This document shows, in pieces, positions 1 through 7,691 of a stretch of DNA of 21,997 bases. Below the pieces are notes generated by a model, which did not search any database, was not told where the DNA came from, and worked only from the letters and a program-made list of their open reading frames with translations. Origin of the DNA: DASSBG01 sp965651365. Lineage in GTDB: Bacteria > Pseudomonadota > Gammaproteobacteria > Xanthomonadales > Rhodanobacteraceae. Numbering within the stretch: the stretch's first letter is position 1; each line of letters begins with the position of its first letter. The stretch lies in contig CBFGSA010000038.1 of assembly GCA_965651365.1 (NCBI GenBank), positions 1 through 21,997 of the forward strand. Direction: 5' to 3'. The translations under genes were made by a program, and so were the position numbers.

Positions 1-184
1 TCTGTTTCTCTTGGGCATGCAAGAGAAATGAACTCGCGGCTGAAAGCCGCGAAACGCTTTTGCTTTTTTGATAAAAATCGATCAGGCGCACCCATGCGCA
101 GGATGTCGATGGATGCTGCCGTCTCGTGCCGGAGAATAGCCGGGCAACGCTTGGCAGAGCGGCAGCGGGGCCGGGCGGCGGCCA
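1..184. other. Left-edge non-coding stretch, no convincing gene
   Basis: No persuasive gene is visible here. On the minus strand an ATG at 185-183 overlaps the stop codon of the macroglobulin gene (ATGA). Its frame stays open for 61 codons to the window edge. The predicted peptide is rich in Arg, Lys and Ser and has no signal peptide or membrane anchor. A pbpC gene, which often follows macroglobulin genes of this type, would be expected to have an N-terminal anchor. The stretch also holds a hairpin with a T-rich flank (34-69). I regard it as intergenic, with low certainty because the edge hides what follows. Confidence 0.4.
34..69 (+). terminator. Possible intrinsic terminator (hairpin plus T-rich tail)
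   Basis: A perfect 7-bp stem (34-40 pairing with 46-52, TCGCGGC/GCCGCGA) closes a 5-nt loop. A T-rich stretch ending in six T follows at 64-69. On the plus strand this looks like an intrinsic terminator, although about 11 nt separate stem and T run, which is long. It would serve a plus-strand gene left of the window, converging on the macroglobulin gene. On the minus strand the downstream flank is only weakly T-rich. Confidence 0.3.
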
Positions 185-3100
185 TCACTGGTCGCCGGGT
201 TCGACCACGGTGATGTGCGCCGGCGTGCTGGCGCCCACACCCTGAAGCTCCGGGCGGTACATGTCGGCCACCCGTGGCGGTGGTACCACGAAGCGGCCCG
301 GAGAGACGGCGCGGACGAGGTAGAAAACCTGCGCCTTCTGGCCCTTGCCGAGGTCCAGCGCGGCGACGTAGCGGTCGTCGCGGAATGCCTCGTGCAGCAC
401 GTCGGCGGCCTGGCCGCGGTTGCTGATGCGGATGCCATCGATCACCACGCCGGCCCATTGCTCGGCATCGGTGAGGTTGAAGTTTTCCACTTCCAGGCCA
501 CCCGGCAGCAGGTCGGTCAGCAGGGCGTCGGGCACGGCCTTGCGGGCCTCGAGTTTCAGGCGCACGATCAGCGCGGTACCTTCGGTCAGCGGCTGATCGC
601 CCTTCCACGGCTTGCCGTCGACCGTGAACCAGTCGCGCTGGATGGCGATCATGCTGTCATCGGGTGCGGGCGCCTTGTCCGGCACGCCGGCGGCGTCGCT
701 GATGACGTAGACCGGCGGCTTGCCTTCGGGCGTGACGGTGATGCCCTGACTCAGGTCACTGGCATCAAACAACCGGCTCCACAGCACATCCGGCTGGATA
801 TCGTGGCTGGTCTTGCCAACCTGCCAGGTACCTTGCACGGTGTTGTCGATCTGTGCGAGCAACTGCTGTGCCAGCCGGGCCAGCGCTGCTTCCTCCTGGG
901 TTGAATACCAGATCCGATGGCTGCCGTGGCGGTCGGCTTCGTGCTGCTCGCTGGCTTGCTCACGAGCCAGGTCGACCAGCTTCGCATCCCAGTCCGGGTG
1001 GGCCAGGCCGTGCTTGTGGGTCAGGGTCACCATCAGCGCCAGGTCGCGCAGATCCGAGCCGTAGTCGCCCAGATACCACGGGCGCTTGACTTTCATCGTG
1101 AAGGCTTGCCCGAGTGCCTTGTCGGCGCGCGACTGATCGCCCATCAGCTTCAGCGCGATGCCCAGATGCACCAGGGGCAGGGCGGTCAGCGCGTCGTCGC
1201 GCTTGTGGTCGTACAGGTTGCGCAGGGTGCCGAGCGGCGCACGGTTGACGCGGGCCAGCACGTAGGCCGAGTACGCCTGGTTGGCAAAACGCAGCGCATC
1301 GGAATGCTCGTAGCGGTAATAGCGATCACCACCGGACAACAGATCGTCCTTGAGTCGTTCCATGGCCTTCTGCAACACCTGGTTGTTGATTGCGAAACCG
1401 GCATCGCGCGCATCGAGCATGAAGTCGACCGCGTAGGGCGTGAGGAAGGTGGCGGCACTGCTGTCACCGCCCCACATCGAAAAGTGGCCATTGGCGATCT
1501 GCAGCGAGGCCAGCCGGCCCAGTGCACTTTCCACGCGCTGGCGGCGATCGGACTCGGTGAGTGGATCGACGTGCAGGGCGCTGGCCAGCTTCGGCGTCAT
1601 TTCCAGCGCGGCATAGCCGGTGCTGGTGGTCTGCTCCAGGCAGCGGTAGGGATAGTCCAGCAGCCGCCGCAGCGCGACTGCAAACGGCAGCGGCGGCAAC
1701 CGGGTCAGGGTCATGCGGGCCTGCATGGATTGCGGAATCAGGCCACGGGTCAGCGACGCGGCAAAATGCACGGGTGCCAGTTTGTCGAGCACACGGGTTT
1801 CCGAGCGCGTGACTTGCGGCCACGCGGCGCGCACGATCATGTTGCGACCGGTGTGCACCTTGAACTTGCCCGCGGTGGCCTGGATGTCGATATGCGCCTG
1901 GCCGAATCGGCTGCGTGCCTTCAACGGCATCTGCAGCGTGGTCTTGGCACCGTCGGCCAGGGTGAACTTGCGGCTGGCCTGATCGACGTGCAGCCCGTCA
2001 TCGGCGCTGGCCTTCAGTTCGATGTCGGCCCTGGCGCCGGTGAAATTGGTGACATCGATGGTCAGTACGCTGGTATCACCCGGTGCCATCACCTTGGGCG
2101 TGGAGGCCTCCAGCACCAGCGGCGCGCGCACCAGGGTTTCGGTGTCGGCACTGCCGTAGCTGTCCTTGCTGAAGGCGACGGCCGTGACGCGCACGGTGCC
2201 GTTGAATTCGGGCATCGGCATCGCGGCTTCGGCGTGGCCCTGGGCGTTGAAGCGGACCGGGCCGGCAAACAGGTCGACGGTCTTGTGCTCGGCGGTGGGC
2301 CGGCGCGCCTGTGGCAGGGCCTTGAGCGCCATGTCGCCGCCGTAGGCCAGACGCGCCGTGCCACCTTTGAAGGCCTCGATGATACGGCCGTACAGGTCAT
2401 AGGCGTCCACGCCCAGGGCGCGTTGGCTGAAGAACCAGCCGAACGGATCGGGCAGCTTGAAGCGGGTGATGTTGAGTACGCCCACATCGACCGCCGAGAC
2501 AGTGACTTCGGCGGTCTTGCCGGCCAGTTGCGGCGCATCGACGCCGACCTTGAGATCCTGGCCCGGGCGCATCTTGTCCGGTGCGCTGATCTTGAGATCG
2601 ATCTTGCGCGCGGCACGGTCGATCGGCACATGCACCTCACCCACGGCGCGGGCGGGGGTGGACTGTTCGCTGGCCGAGCCGCCGCGGAACACCAGGGCCG
2701 TGACATAGACATCATGGCGCATCCAGTCTTTGGTTACCGGTATCTCGAACGTGGCGCCAGGCTCGGCGTCGATGTCACGGCTGTACAGCAGATGGTCCGA
2801 CTCGACCAGCAGCACACCCGCACCGGCCTTGGGCGGCGTCACCGTGACCTTGAGCGTGTCGCCGGCCTTGTAGCCGGTCTTGTCCAGCGCCAGTTTGACC
2901 TTGTCGGGTCGCGCCTCGCTGCCGCGGTTGTCGTCGTTCCAGCTCCAGCCGGCGTAGAACGGATAGCGCATGGTCAGGCCGGTGGCGGGGTCGGTGACGT
3001 CAAGCCGGTAGTTGCCGTATTCGACCGGGAAGTCGATTTTCAGCGGCTGGCCTGCAACGAGGTTGACGGTTTGCGTTTGCAGATCCTCGAAATAACTGCT

Positions 3101-5134
3101 CCAGTCATAGTCCCAGCCACTGGAATCGCTCCAGGTCCAGTGGTAGCGGCGGTGTTCGCGGATCAGCGAAACCTTCAGGTCCTTGCCCGCCAGCAACTCG
3201 CCCGCACGGTCGCTGCGGATCAGCTCGAAGCCGGCGCGTGCATTGGCGGTGGCGCCCTCATCGGGGTCGAACATCGGATGCACGCCGACAAGGGCATCGA
3301 CCGGCCACACGGTACGCTTGATGGTGCGGGTGACGGTGCGCCCGCCGGTTTCGTAGACGCTGCCGCTGACAAAGGCGGCCACCGGCGTGGCGGGCGGCGT
3401 GCCCTCGAACAGATCGATGTCCTGTTCCAGCTTGCCGTTCTTGTCCAGCTTGGCATCGAGCACGTCGCGGGTTTTTTTCGGCACCTCGACGGTCGGATCG
3501 CCGAACCAGTAGTCTTTGAGTTTTTCCACCGGGTGGCGGTCGACGGCCAGGGTCAGGCTGGCGGTGAAACGGTTGCCGGCGGCGGGCGCGCCGTAGAGAT
3601 AGTCGGACTGAACTCCAAGATGCAGCGGCTGACTGCCGCTGACCGTGTCATGGGCGCTGGACAGATCCAGCTTCAGGCGCTCGGGCAGGAAATCCTCGAC
3701 GTGGAACTTCATCGAGCTGACCGACTGCGTGCTGGCCGGATCGAGCCGGAACTCGACCTGCCAGTTGCCGGTGGGGGCATCCTCGGGGATGGTCTGCTGG
3801 AAATCGTAGTAACCGAGTTCGGCAGACTTCAGACGGCTGGTGACGAAGGCGCGGCCATCGGGCTGCTTCAGGGTCACGAACAGCGGCTGTGCCTGCATCA
3901 TGTGGCCGTCGAAGTCGCGCAGCAGGGCCGACAGGCGCAGGGTTTCGCCGGGACGGTAGAGGTCGCGGCTGGACCAGGCGAACACGTCGAAATCGGCCTG
4001 GTGGCGGCCGACGACGTCAAAACTGGACAGATCCAGCGCCGGCTGGTTGAACGGCAGCATCGACACGTCGCCGCCCAGCTTGCCCGTCAGCACGTCGGCC
4101 GAATCGAGGGTGTAGGCGAGCAGGGCATTGCCGTTGTCATCGGTGTGACCGGCGACCTTGCCTTTGCCATTGGCGTCCATGATTTCAAGTTGCACCCCCG
4201 GCAGCGGCTTGCCGTCGGCCAATCCCGCCGCGTGAACAAACAGGCGATTTTGGTAGGCGCGCGTGTGCAGGCCGATGTTGCTGACGTAGAACACGCTGGT
4301 GGCGTAACTGTCGCGCAAGTTGCCGGCACGGCGCATCACGGCGAAATAGGCGCCGGGTTTGGCCAGTTGCCTGATGTCCTGGATCGGCAGGTAGTTGATG
4401 CAGCGCTCGTTGGCCTGGCAATCCAGCGTGAAACGGTGGCTGTAGACCGAATCGGCGATCTGCGTAACCGGTGCGCCCTTGCGTCCGCCCCAGCCCCAGC
4501 GCGGATCCAGATCCCAGCTTTCGCGCAGACCGTTATGGGTGTAGGCGGCGAAGAAGTCGGACAGCGAATCGTCGTGCACGCGGAAGAATTCAACATCGAC
4601 CTGCGGCGTGTTGACCGCGATCACCGGCAGGCCACGGGTGCCGCGCGCCGGCAGCACGCTGCCGCGCGAGGCAAAGCCGACCGAGGGCTGCATCGGCCCG
4701 GTGTACACATCCTTGTCGATGGCGCTGGCCAGTGCGCTGCCGTCGGCTGCGGTGAGGCCGGCATCGACATGGACCGCATAGTTGCGGTTGGCCTCGACCG
4801 GAGTGAAGCGCAGCATCTTGCCATCTTCATCGAGAGCCCATCCGCCCTTGACTTCGGTACCCTTGTCGTCGGTCAGCCGCAGCAGCGTGTCGAAATCCTG
4901 GGCGCCGGCCAGGCGGCGGTCAAAGGACAGTTCCAGCGCCAGCCGGCCGTGGGCCATCTTCGATTGCGCCGAATCGAGTGTCAGTTTGGCGTTCTGCGGC
5001 TGCTGGCTGCTGGCCGCCGGCGCCGGGGCGCTGCCCTGGACGGCCGGAACACTTGACTCGTGGCCGGGCTTTCCGCTGCACGCAGCGAGCAGCAGCAGGA
5101 GAATGAGGGCGGCGGAGATTCGGACGTGATTCAT
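185..5134 (-). CDS. yfhM: Alpha-2-macroglobulin family lipoprotein (YfhM/ECAM-like, thioester type)
   Basis: This 1649-residue protein is close to the length of E. coli YfhM. Bacterial alpha-2-macroglobulins are envelope protease traps: a protease cuts a bait region, the protein changes shape, and a reactive thioester binds the attacker covalently. A lipoprotein signal is clear: a positively charged start, a Leu-rich core and lipobox LAAC with Cys19. Macroglobulin beta domains fill the N-terminal two thirds. The thioester motif CLEQ is intact at Cys1165-Gln1168, within YPYRCLEQTTS, followed by a helical thioester domain and a receptor-binding-like C-terminus. The start is supported by AAGGA 8 nt upstream of the ATG. 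Residue +2 after the lipid Cys is Ser, not Asp, so by the E. coli Lol rule it would go to the outer membrane (inference). The usual partner pbpC is not visible downstream before the window ends. Assignment to the family is firm; the target protease is unknown. Confidence 0.95.
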   Translation of the reverse strand: MNHVRISAALILLLLLAACSGKPGHESSVPAVQGSAPAPAASSQQPQNAKLTLDSAQSKMAHGRLALELSFDRRLAGAQDFDTLLRLTDDKGTEVKGGWALDEDGKMLRFTPVEANRNYAVHVDAGLTAADGSALASAIDKDVYTGPMQPSVGFASRGSVLPARGTRGLPVIAVNTPQVDVEFFRVHDDSLSDFFAAYTHNGLRESWDLDPRWGWGGRKGAPVTQIADSVYSHRFTLDCQANERCINYLPIQDIRQLAKPGAYFAVMRRAGNLRDSYATSVFYVSNIGLHTRAYQNRLFVHAAGLADGKPLPGVQLEIMDANGKGKVAGHTDDNGNALLAYTLDSADVLTGKLGGDVSMLPFNQPALDLSSFDVVGRHQADFDVFAWSSRDLYRPGETLRLSALLRDFDGHMMQAQPLFVTLKQPDGRAFVTSRLKSAELGYYDFQQTIPEDAPTGNWQVEFRLDPASTQSVSSMKFHVEDFLPERLKLDLSSAHDTVSGSQPLHLGVQSDYLYGAPAAGNRFTASLTLAVDRHPVEKLKDYWFGDPTVEVPKKTRDVLDAKLDKNGKLEQDIDLFEGTPPATPVAAFVSGSVYETGGRTVTRTIKRTVWPVDALVGVHPMFDPDEGATANARAGFELIRSDRAGELLAGKDLKVSLIREHRRYHWTWSDSSGWDYDWSSYFEDLQTQTVNLVAGQPLKIDFPVEYGNYRLDVTDPATGLTMRYPFYAGWSWNDDNRGSEARPDKVKLALDKTGYKAGDTLKVTVTPPKAGAGVLLVESDHLLYSRDIDAEPGATFEIPVTKDWMRHDVYVTALVFRGGSASEQSTPARAVGEVHVPIDRAARKIDLKISAPDKMRPGQDLKVGVDAPQLAGKTAEVTVSAVDVGVLNITRFKLPDPFGWFFSQRALGVDAYDLYGRIIEAFKGGTARLAYGGDMALKALPQARRPTAEHKTVDLFAGPVRFNAQGHAEAAMPMPEFNGTVRVTAVAFSKDSYGSADTETLVRAPLVLEASTPKVMAPGDTSVLTIDVTNFTGARADIELKASADDGLHVDQASRKFTLADGAKTTLQMPLKARSRFGQAHIDIQATAGKFKVHTGRNMIVRAAWPQVTRSETRVLDKLAPVHFAASLTRGLIPQSMQARMTLTRLPPLPFAVALRRLLDYPYRCLEQTTSTGYAALEMTPKLASALHVDPLTESDRRQRVESALGRLASLQIANGHFSMWGGDSSAATFLTPYAVDFMLDARDAGFAINNQVLQKAMERLKDDLLSGGDRYYRYEHSDALRFANQAYSAYVLARVNRAPLGTLRNLYDHKRDDALTALPLVHLGIALKLMGDQSRADKALGQAFTMKVKRPWYLGDYGSDLRDLALMVTLTHKHGLAHPDWDAKLVDLAREQASEQHEADRHGSHRIWYSTQEEAALARLAQQLLAQIDNTVQGTWQVGKTSHDIQPDVLWSRLFDASDLSQGITVTPEGKPPVYVISDAAGVPDKAPAPDDSMIAIQRDWFTVDGKPWKGDQPLTEGTALIVRLKLEARKAVPDALLTDLLPGGLEVENFNLTDAEQWAGVVIDGIRISNRGQAADVLHEAFRDDRYVAALDLGKGQKAQVFYLVRAVSPGRFVVPPPRVADMYRPELQGVGASTPAHITVVEPGDQ

Positions 5135-5512
5135 GGCCTGATTCCTTGCGCGGGCGATTGCAGACAGCGTCAGTCTAGCCGGATTGGTCTGGCGAATTTG
5201 TGGCAGTTGCCGGGCAGCCCGGTGGCGCCTGGCGCAAGGCGGTGCCGGTCTTTCGTACCTGGCACAAACACAATGGGTCCCGGGTTCCCGCCTGCGGCGG
5301 GCCCCAGGACGACACTCTGCGGCGAACCCCGGGGATCGGAATGGTCGTCATCCTGGGGCTGCGCGCAGCGCAGAACCCGGGATCCATTTTGATCTTCTCT
5401 GCAATCGCGCCGCAGTCAGAGGGTCGAAAAAAAGCAAAAGTATCCGGCTGTCACCGCTGCGCCAACACCATTGGCTGGTGCGGCTGCGCGCACCTCGGAC
5501 GACAGTGTGATG
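5135..5512. other. 378-bp intergenic region between antiporter and macroglobulin genes
   Basis: The interval separates two minus-strand genes. It contains the palindromic element at 5272-5388. At 5427-5440 there is an A-rich tract that reads on the minus strand as a T-rich run (CTTTTGCTTTTTTT). This lies downstream of the antiporter gene and might contribute to transcription termination, although I see no strong stem directly before it. The last 130 bp before the macroglobulin start (5135-5265) should hold that gene's promoter; no convincing -35/-10 pair stood out. Confidence 0.5.
5272..5388. repeat. Long imperfect palindromic intergenic element with internal mini-hairpins
   Basis: Left arm 5272-5313 and right arm 5344-5388 are imperfect inverted repeats. 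Both read AATGG(G/A)TCCCGGGTTC at the outer end and CCCAGGA(C/T)GAC at the inner end when brought into the same orientation. Each arm contains its own perfect 6-bp hairpin with a 3-nt loop: CCCGCC-TGC-GGCGGG at 5287-5301 and CTGCGC-GCA-GCGCAG at 5359-5373. The hairpin sequences differ while the pairing is kept. The outer motif resembles dispersed intergenic repeats I remember from several proteobacteria, so this is probably a multicopy element. No transposase is present. Confidence 0.65.
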
Positions 5513-6709
5513 TCAGCCTGCGGCGTCGCCTTCCTCGCCCAGGCGTTGCTTGCGCAGCAGCAGGGCCAGAATCGGCGGTGTCACCATCGAGGTCAGCAGC
5601 GACATGGCCACGATCACCGCGTACACCTGCTCGGTGAAAATGCCGGCGCTGAGGCCCAGTGCCGCAATCACCACACCTACCTCGCCGCGCGGAACCATGC
5701 CGAAACCGACAATCGTGGCACCGCGTTTGCCCAGCGACAGCGCGCCCAGCCAGCCGCCGGCCAGTTTGGTCACGATGGCCATCAGCGTCACCACCAGCAA
5801 CATCCACAGGGTGCTCCAGTTGGCCAGTTCGCCCATGTTGATCTTGGCGCCGGTAACAACAAAGAAAAATGGCGTCAACAGCACCAGCAGCGGCATGGTC
5901 TTGTGCTCCAGTTGTTCGCGCTGGCGGGTCTCGGAGGCAATCATGCCGGCCAGGAAGGCGCCGATGATGGCGGCCAGTCCGAAGCGGGTCGACAGGAAAG
6001 CCAGTCCCAGACACAGCGCCAGCACCAGGGTCAGCGGCGAGTGCGGGCCGGAGGGCTTGTCCAGCCAGTCCGAACGGCGGCGCATGACTTCCGCGCCGCC
6101 CCAGCCGATCACCGCCAGGAAGCCGATCGCGCTGACCAGGGTGACCAGCAGCGACTCGATCTCGAATTCGCCACCGCCCTGCAGCGAGGACACCACACCC
6201 AGCAGCAGCATGGCCAGGATGTCATCGATCACCGCCGCGCCCAGGATCACCCGGCTTTCGATATGGCGCAGCACACCCAGTTCCTGCAGCACCCGCGCCG
6301 TGATGCCGGCCGAGGTGGCGACAAAGGCTGCGGCCACGAACATCGACTTGATCCAGGCAAAGCCCTGGCCGTGGGCCCAGATCGCGCCGATAACGAACGG
6401 AAAGATCACGCCCAGCACGCCGACCAGGACGGCGCTTTTGCCGACCTTTTTCAAATCATCCAGCCGCGTTTCCAGACCAACGGAAAACAGCAGCAGCACC
6501 ACGCCGATCTCGGCCAGCACGTCCAGCGGCGTGCCGGACAGGATCTGCTCCGGGGAAATCAGTCCCAGGACAGATGGGCCGATAATCGCGCCGGCGGCGA
6601 TCTCGCCGACCACACCAGGCATCTTGATGCGCTGGGCGATTTCGGCGCCGACCTTGGCGGCGAAAAAGACGATAAAGAGTGTCAGCAGAATATCGCTGGC
6701 GTGATGCAT
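5513..6709 (-). CDS. CPA2-family cation:proton antiporter (NapA/KefB-like membrane domain)
   Basis: The protein is a 398-residue polytopic inner-membrane protein with about 12-13 hydrophobic segments. It consists only of the Na+/H+ exchanger domain; the cytoplasmic TrkA-N/RCK nucleotide-binding domain of KefB/KefC is absent. The ion-binding region carries an adjacent Asp pair in GAAVIDDILAML (Asp162-Asp163 from the chosen start). In characterised CPA2 members such as NapA this pair marks electrogenic Na+/H+ exchange. TSAGITARVL and the PRGEVG motif are also typical of the family. It probably exports Na+ (or K+) in exchange for protons, contributing to pH and salt homeostasis. An in-frame ATG 27 nt upstream (6736) lacks a ribosome-binding site. 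The ATG at 6709 places the first hydrophobic helix right at the N-terminus and has a weak GGGA upstream. The gene diverges from rplU. The substrate is inferred, not shown. Confidence 0.88.
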   Translation of the reverse strand: MHHASDILLTLFIVFFAAKVGAEIAQRIKMPGVVGEIAAGAIIGPSVLGLISPEQILSGTPLDVLAEIGVVLLLFSVGLETRLDDLKKVGKSAVLVGVLGVIFPFVIGAIWAHGQGFAWIKSMFVAAAFVATSAGITARVLQELGVLRHIESRVILGAAVIDDILAMLLLGVVSSLQGGGEFEIESLLVTLVSAIGFLAVIGWGGAEVMRRRSDWLDKPSGPHSPLTLVLALCLGLAFLSTRFGLAAIIGAFLAGMIASETRQREQLEHKTMPLLVLLTPFFFVVTGAKINMGELANWSTLWMLLVVTLMAIVTKLAGGWLGALSLGKRGATIVGFGMVPRGEVGVVIAALGLSAGIFTEQVYAVIVAMSLLTSMVTPPILALLLRKQRLGEEGDAAG

Positions 6710-6808
6710 GGGTGTGTCCCGGAGATCTGGCCGCACATGCTACACGATAATGCCTGTCGGACGCGTCAATGCTGCGTTTCGCGGGCGCAGATTCATCTGC
6801 CCCGATGC

Positions 6809-6838
6809 TTGCCTTCGGCAGCCGGGAATCGCTATAAT
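6809..6838 (+). promoter_or_regulatory. Predicted sigma70-type promoter of rplU-rpmA
   Basis: TTGCCT (6809-6814) and a perfect TATAAT (6833-6838) are separated by 18 bp. This predicts transcription from about 6845 and a leader of roughly 47 nt before rplU. It is the cleanest -10 box in the window and fits a highly expressed ribosomal-protein operon. Confidence 0.75.
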
Positions 6839-6891
6839 CGCCTGTTCGCCACGTGCGAAACCCCAAGAATAACTACCCAAAGGGCAATATC

Positions 6892-7209
6892 ATGTACGCA
6901 GTCATCAAGACAGGTGGCCGCCAGTACCGCGTGATGGAAGGCGAGCGCCTTCGCGTGGAAAAGCTGGACGCCGAAGTGGACAGTTCAATCGATTTCGACC
7001 AGGTGCTGATGCACGGCGAGGGTGAAAACGTCACCGTCGGTGCGCCCCTGGTGAAGGGCGCCAAGGTCAGCGCCAAGGTGCTGTCGCACGGTCGCCACAA
7101 GAAGGTGCGGATCATCAAGTTCCGTCGCCGCAAGCACCACATGAAGCAGATGGGCCACCGTCAGCACTACACCGAAATCGAGATCACCGGCATCGCCGGT
7201 GGCAAATAA
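6892..7209 (+). CDS. rplU: 50S ribosomal protein L21
   Basis: The 105-residue protein begins MYAVIKTGGRQYRV, the hallmark N-terminus of bacterial L21, and has the expected basic C-terminal part (KFRRRKHHMKQMGHRQ). L21 binds 23S rRNA in the large subunit. The start is the ATG at 6892, preceded by AAAGGG at suitable spacing. The in-frame ATG 39 nt further upstream would add residues not found in the family. It is the first gene of the rplU-rpmA operon, 15 nt ahead of rpmA, under the promoter at 6809-6838. Confidence 0.98.
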   Translation: MYAVIKTGGRQYRVMEGERLRVEKLDAEVDSSIDFDQVLMHGEGENVTVGAPLVKGAKVSAKVLSHGRHKKVRIIKFRRRKHHMKQMGHRQHYTEIEITGIAGGK

Positions 7210-7224
7210 GCGAGGACAACAGCC

Positions 7225-7482
7225 ATGGCACACAAAAAAGCAGGCGGTTCCACCCGCAACGGCCGCGATTCCAATCCGAAGTACCTCGGCGTCAAGATCT
7301 ACGGCGGCCAGGCTGTCGAGGCCGGCAACATCATCGTGCGTCAGCGTGGCACACGTTTCCATCCGGGCACCGGTGTCGGTCTCGGCCGCGACCACACCCT
7401 GTTCGCGCTGACCGACGGCAAGGTCGAGTTCAAGACCCGCGGCCCCAAGAACCGCAAGTTCGTGGACGTGGTCGCCGACTGA
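7225..7482 (+). CDS. rpmA: 50S ribosomal protein L27
   Basis: The 85-residue protein starts MAHKKAGGSTRNGRDS, the conserved L27 N-terminus that reaches into the peptidyl-transferase centre, and continues with the family motif RQRGTRFHPG. There is no N-terminal extension of the kind cleaved off in Firmicutes. A GAGG motif lies shortly before the ATG. It forms an operon with rplU and is followed within 30 nt by an intrinsic terminator, so obgE is largely uncoupled from it. Confidence 0.98.
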   Translation: MAHKKAGGSTRNGRDSNPKYLGVKIYGGQAVEAGNIIVRQRGTRFHPGTGVGLGRDHTLFALTDGKVEFKTRGPKNRKFVDVVAD

Positions 7483-7508
7483 GCCACAATTTGCCTGTGA
7501 CCTGACAC

Positions 7509-7533
7509 AACCCCGCCATGTGCGGGGTTTTGT
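7509..7533 (+). terminator. Intrinsic terminator of rplU-rpmA
   Basis: AACCCCGC (7509-7516) pairs perfectly with GCGGGGTT (7522-7529) around a 5-nt loop, and a short T run follows (7528-7531). The hairpin lies 26 nt after the rpmA stop. Confidence 0.8.
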
Positions 7534-7541
7534 CTATGTAC

Positions 7542-7569
7542 GGGAATGGGGAATCGGGAATCGGGAATC
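7542..7569 (+). repeat. Heptamer tandem array, locus 1, left arm (4 x GGGAAT[C/G])
   Basis: Four perfectly phased 7-bp units: one GGGAATG followed by three GGGAATC. This is the left arm of an inverted pair whose right arm lies at 7652-7679. The 82 bp between the arms have no coding signal. The arm starts about 10 bp after the rpmA terminator. Confidence 0.9.
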
Positions 7570-7651
7570 GTTTCAGGCAATCCCGTATCCTGTAGCTTCC
7601 TCGTCACTCTGAAATTGCCAATGTCCAGGCTTCTTCGCTCTTTGCTTTTCC

Positions 7652-7679
7652 GATTCCCTATTCCCTATTCCCGATTCCC
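7652..7679 (-). repeat. Heptamer tandem array, locus 1, right arm (inverted, 4 units)
   Basis: Four phased units GATTCCC, TATTCCC, TATTCCC, GATTCCC, i.e. GGGAAT[C/A] on the minus strand. They are inverted relative to 7542-7569 and equal in copy number. The array ends only 12 bp before the obgE start codon and so fills the place where promoter -10 and ribosome-binding site would normally be. Confidence 0.9.
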
Positions 7680-7691
7680 AGCTGTCCAGCC

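Noticed and set aside
917..5056. Very long open frame (1379 codons) on the plus strand opposite the macroglobulin gene
   Set aside because: It is the antisense shadow of a GC-rich gene. The translation has no family signatures, while the minus strand has a lipobox, macroglobulin domains and a thioester motif.
5427..5440. A-rich tract sharing CTTTTGCTTTTTT (minus strand) with the plus-strand T-rich tract at 57-69
   Set aside because: A shared 13-mer of low complexity next to two intergenic hairpins or repeats. It may be terminator U-tract convergence; too little to claim a repeat family.
7542..7679. CRISPR array
   Set aside because: Units are 7 bp, directly adjacent without spacers, and the two blocks are inverted. 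This is not CRISPR architecture and no cas genes are present.
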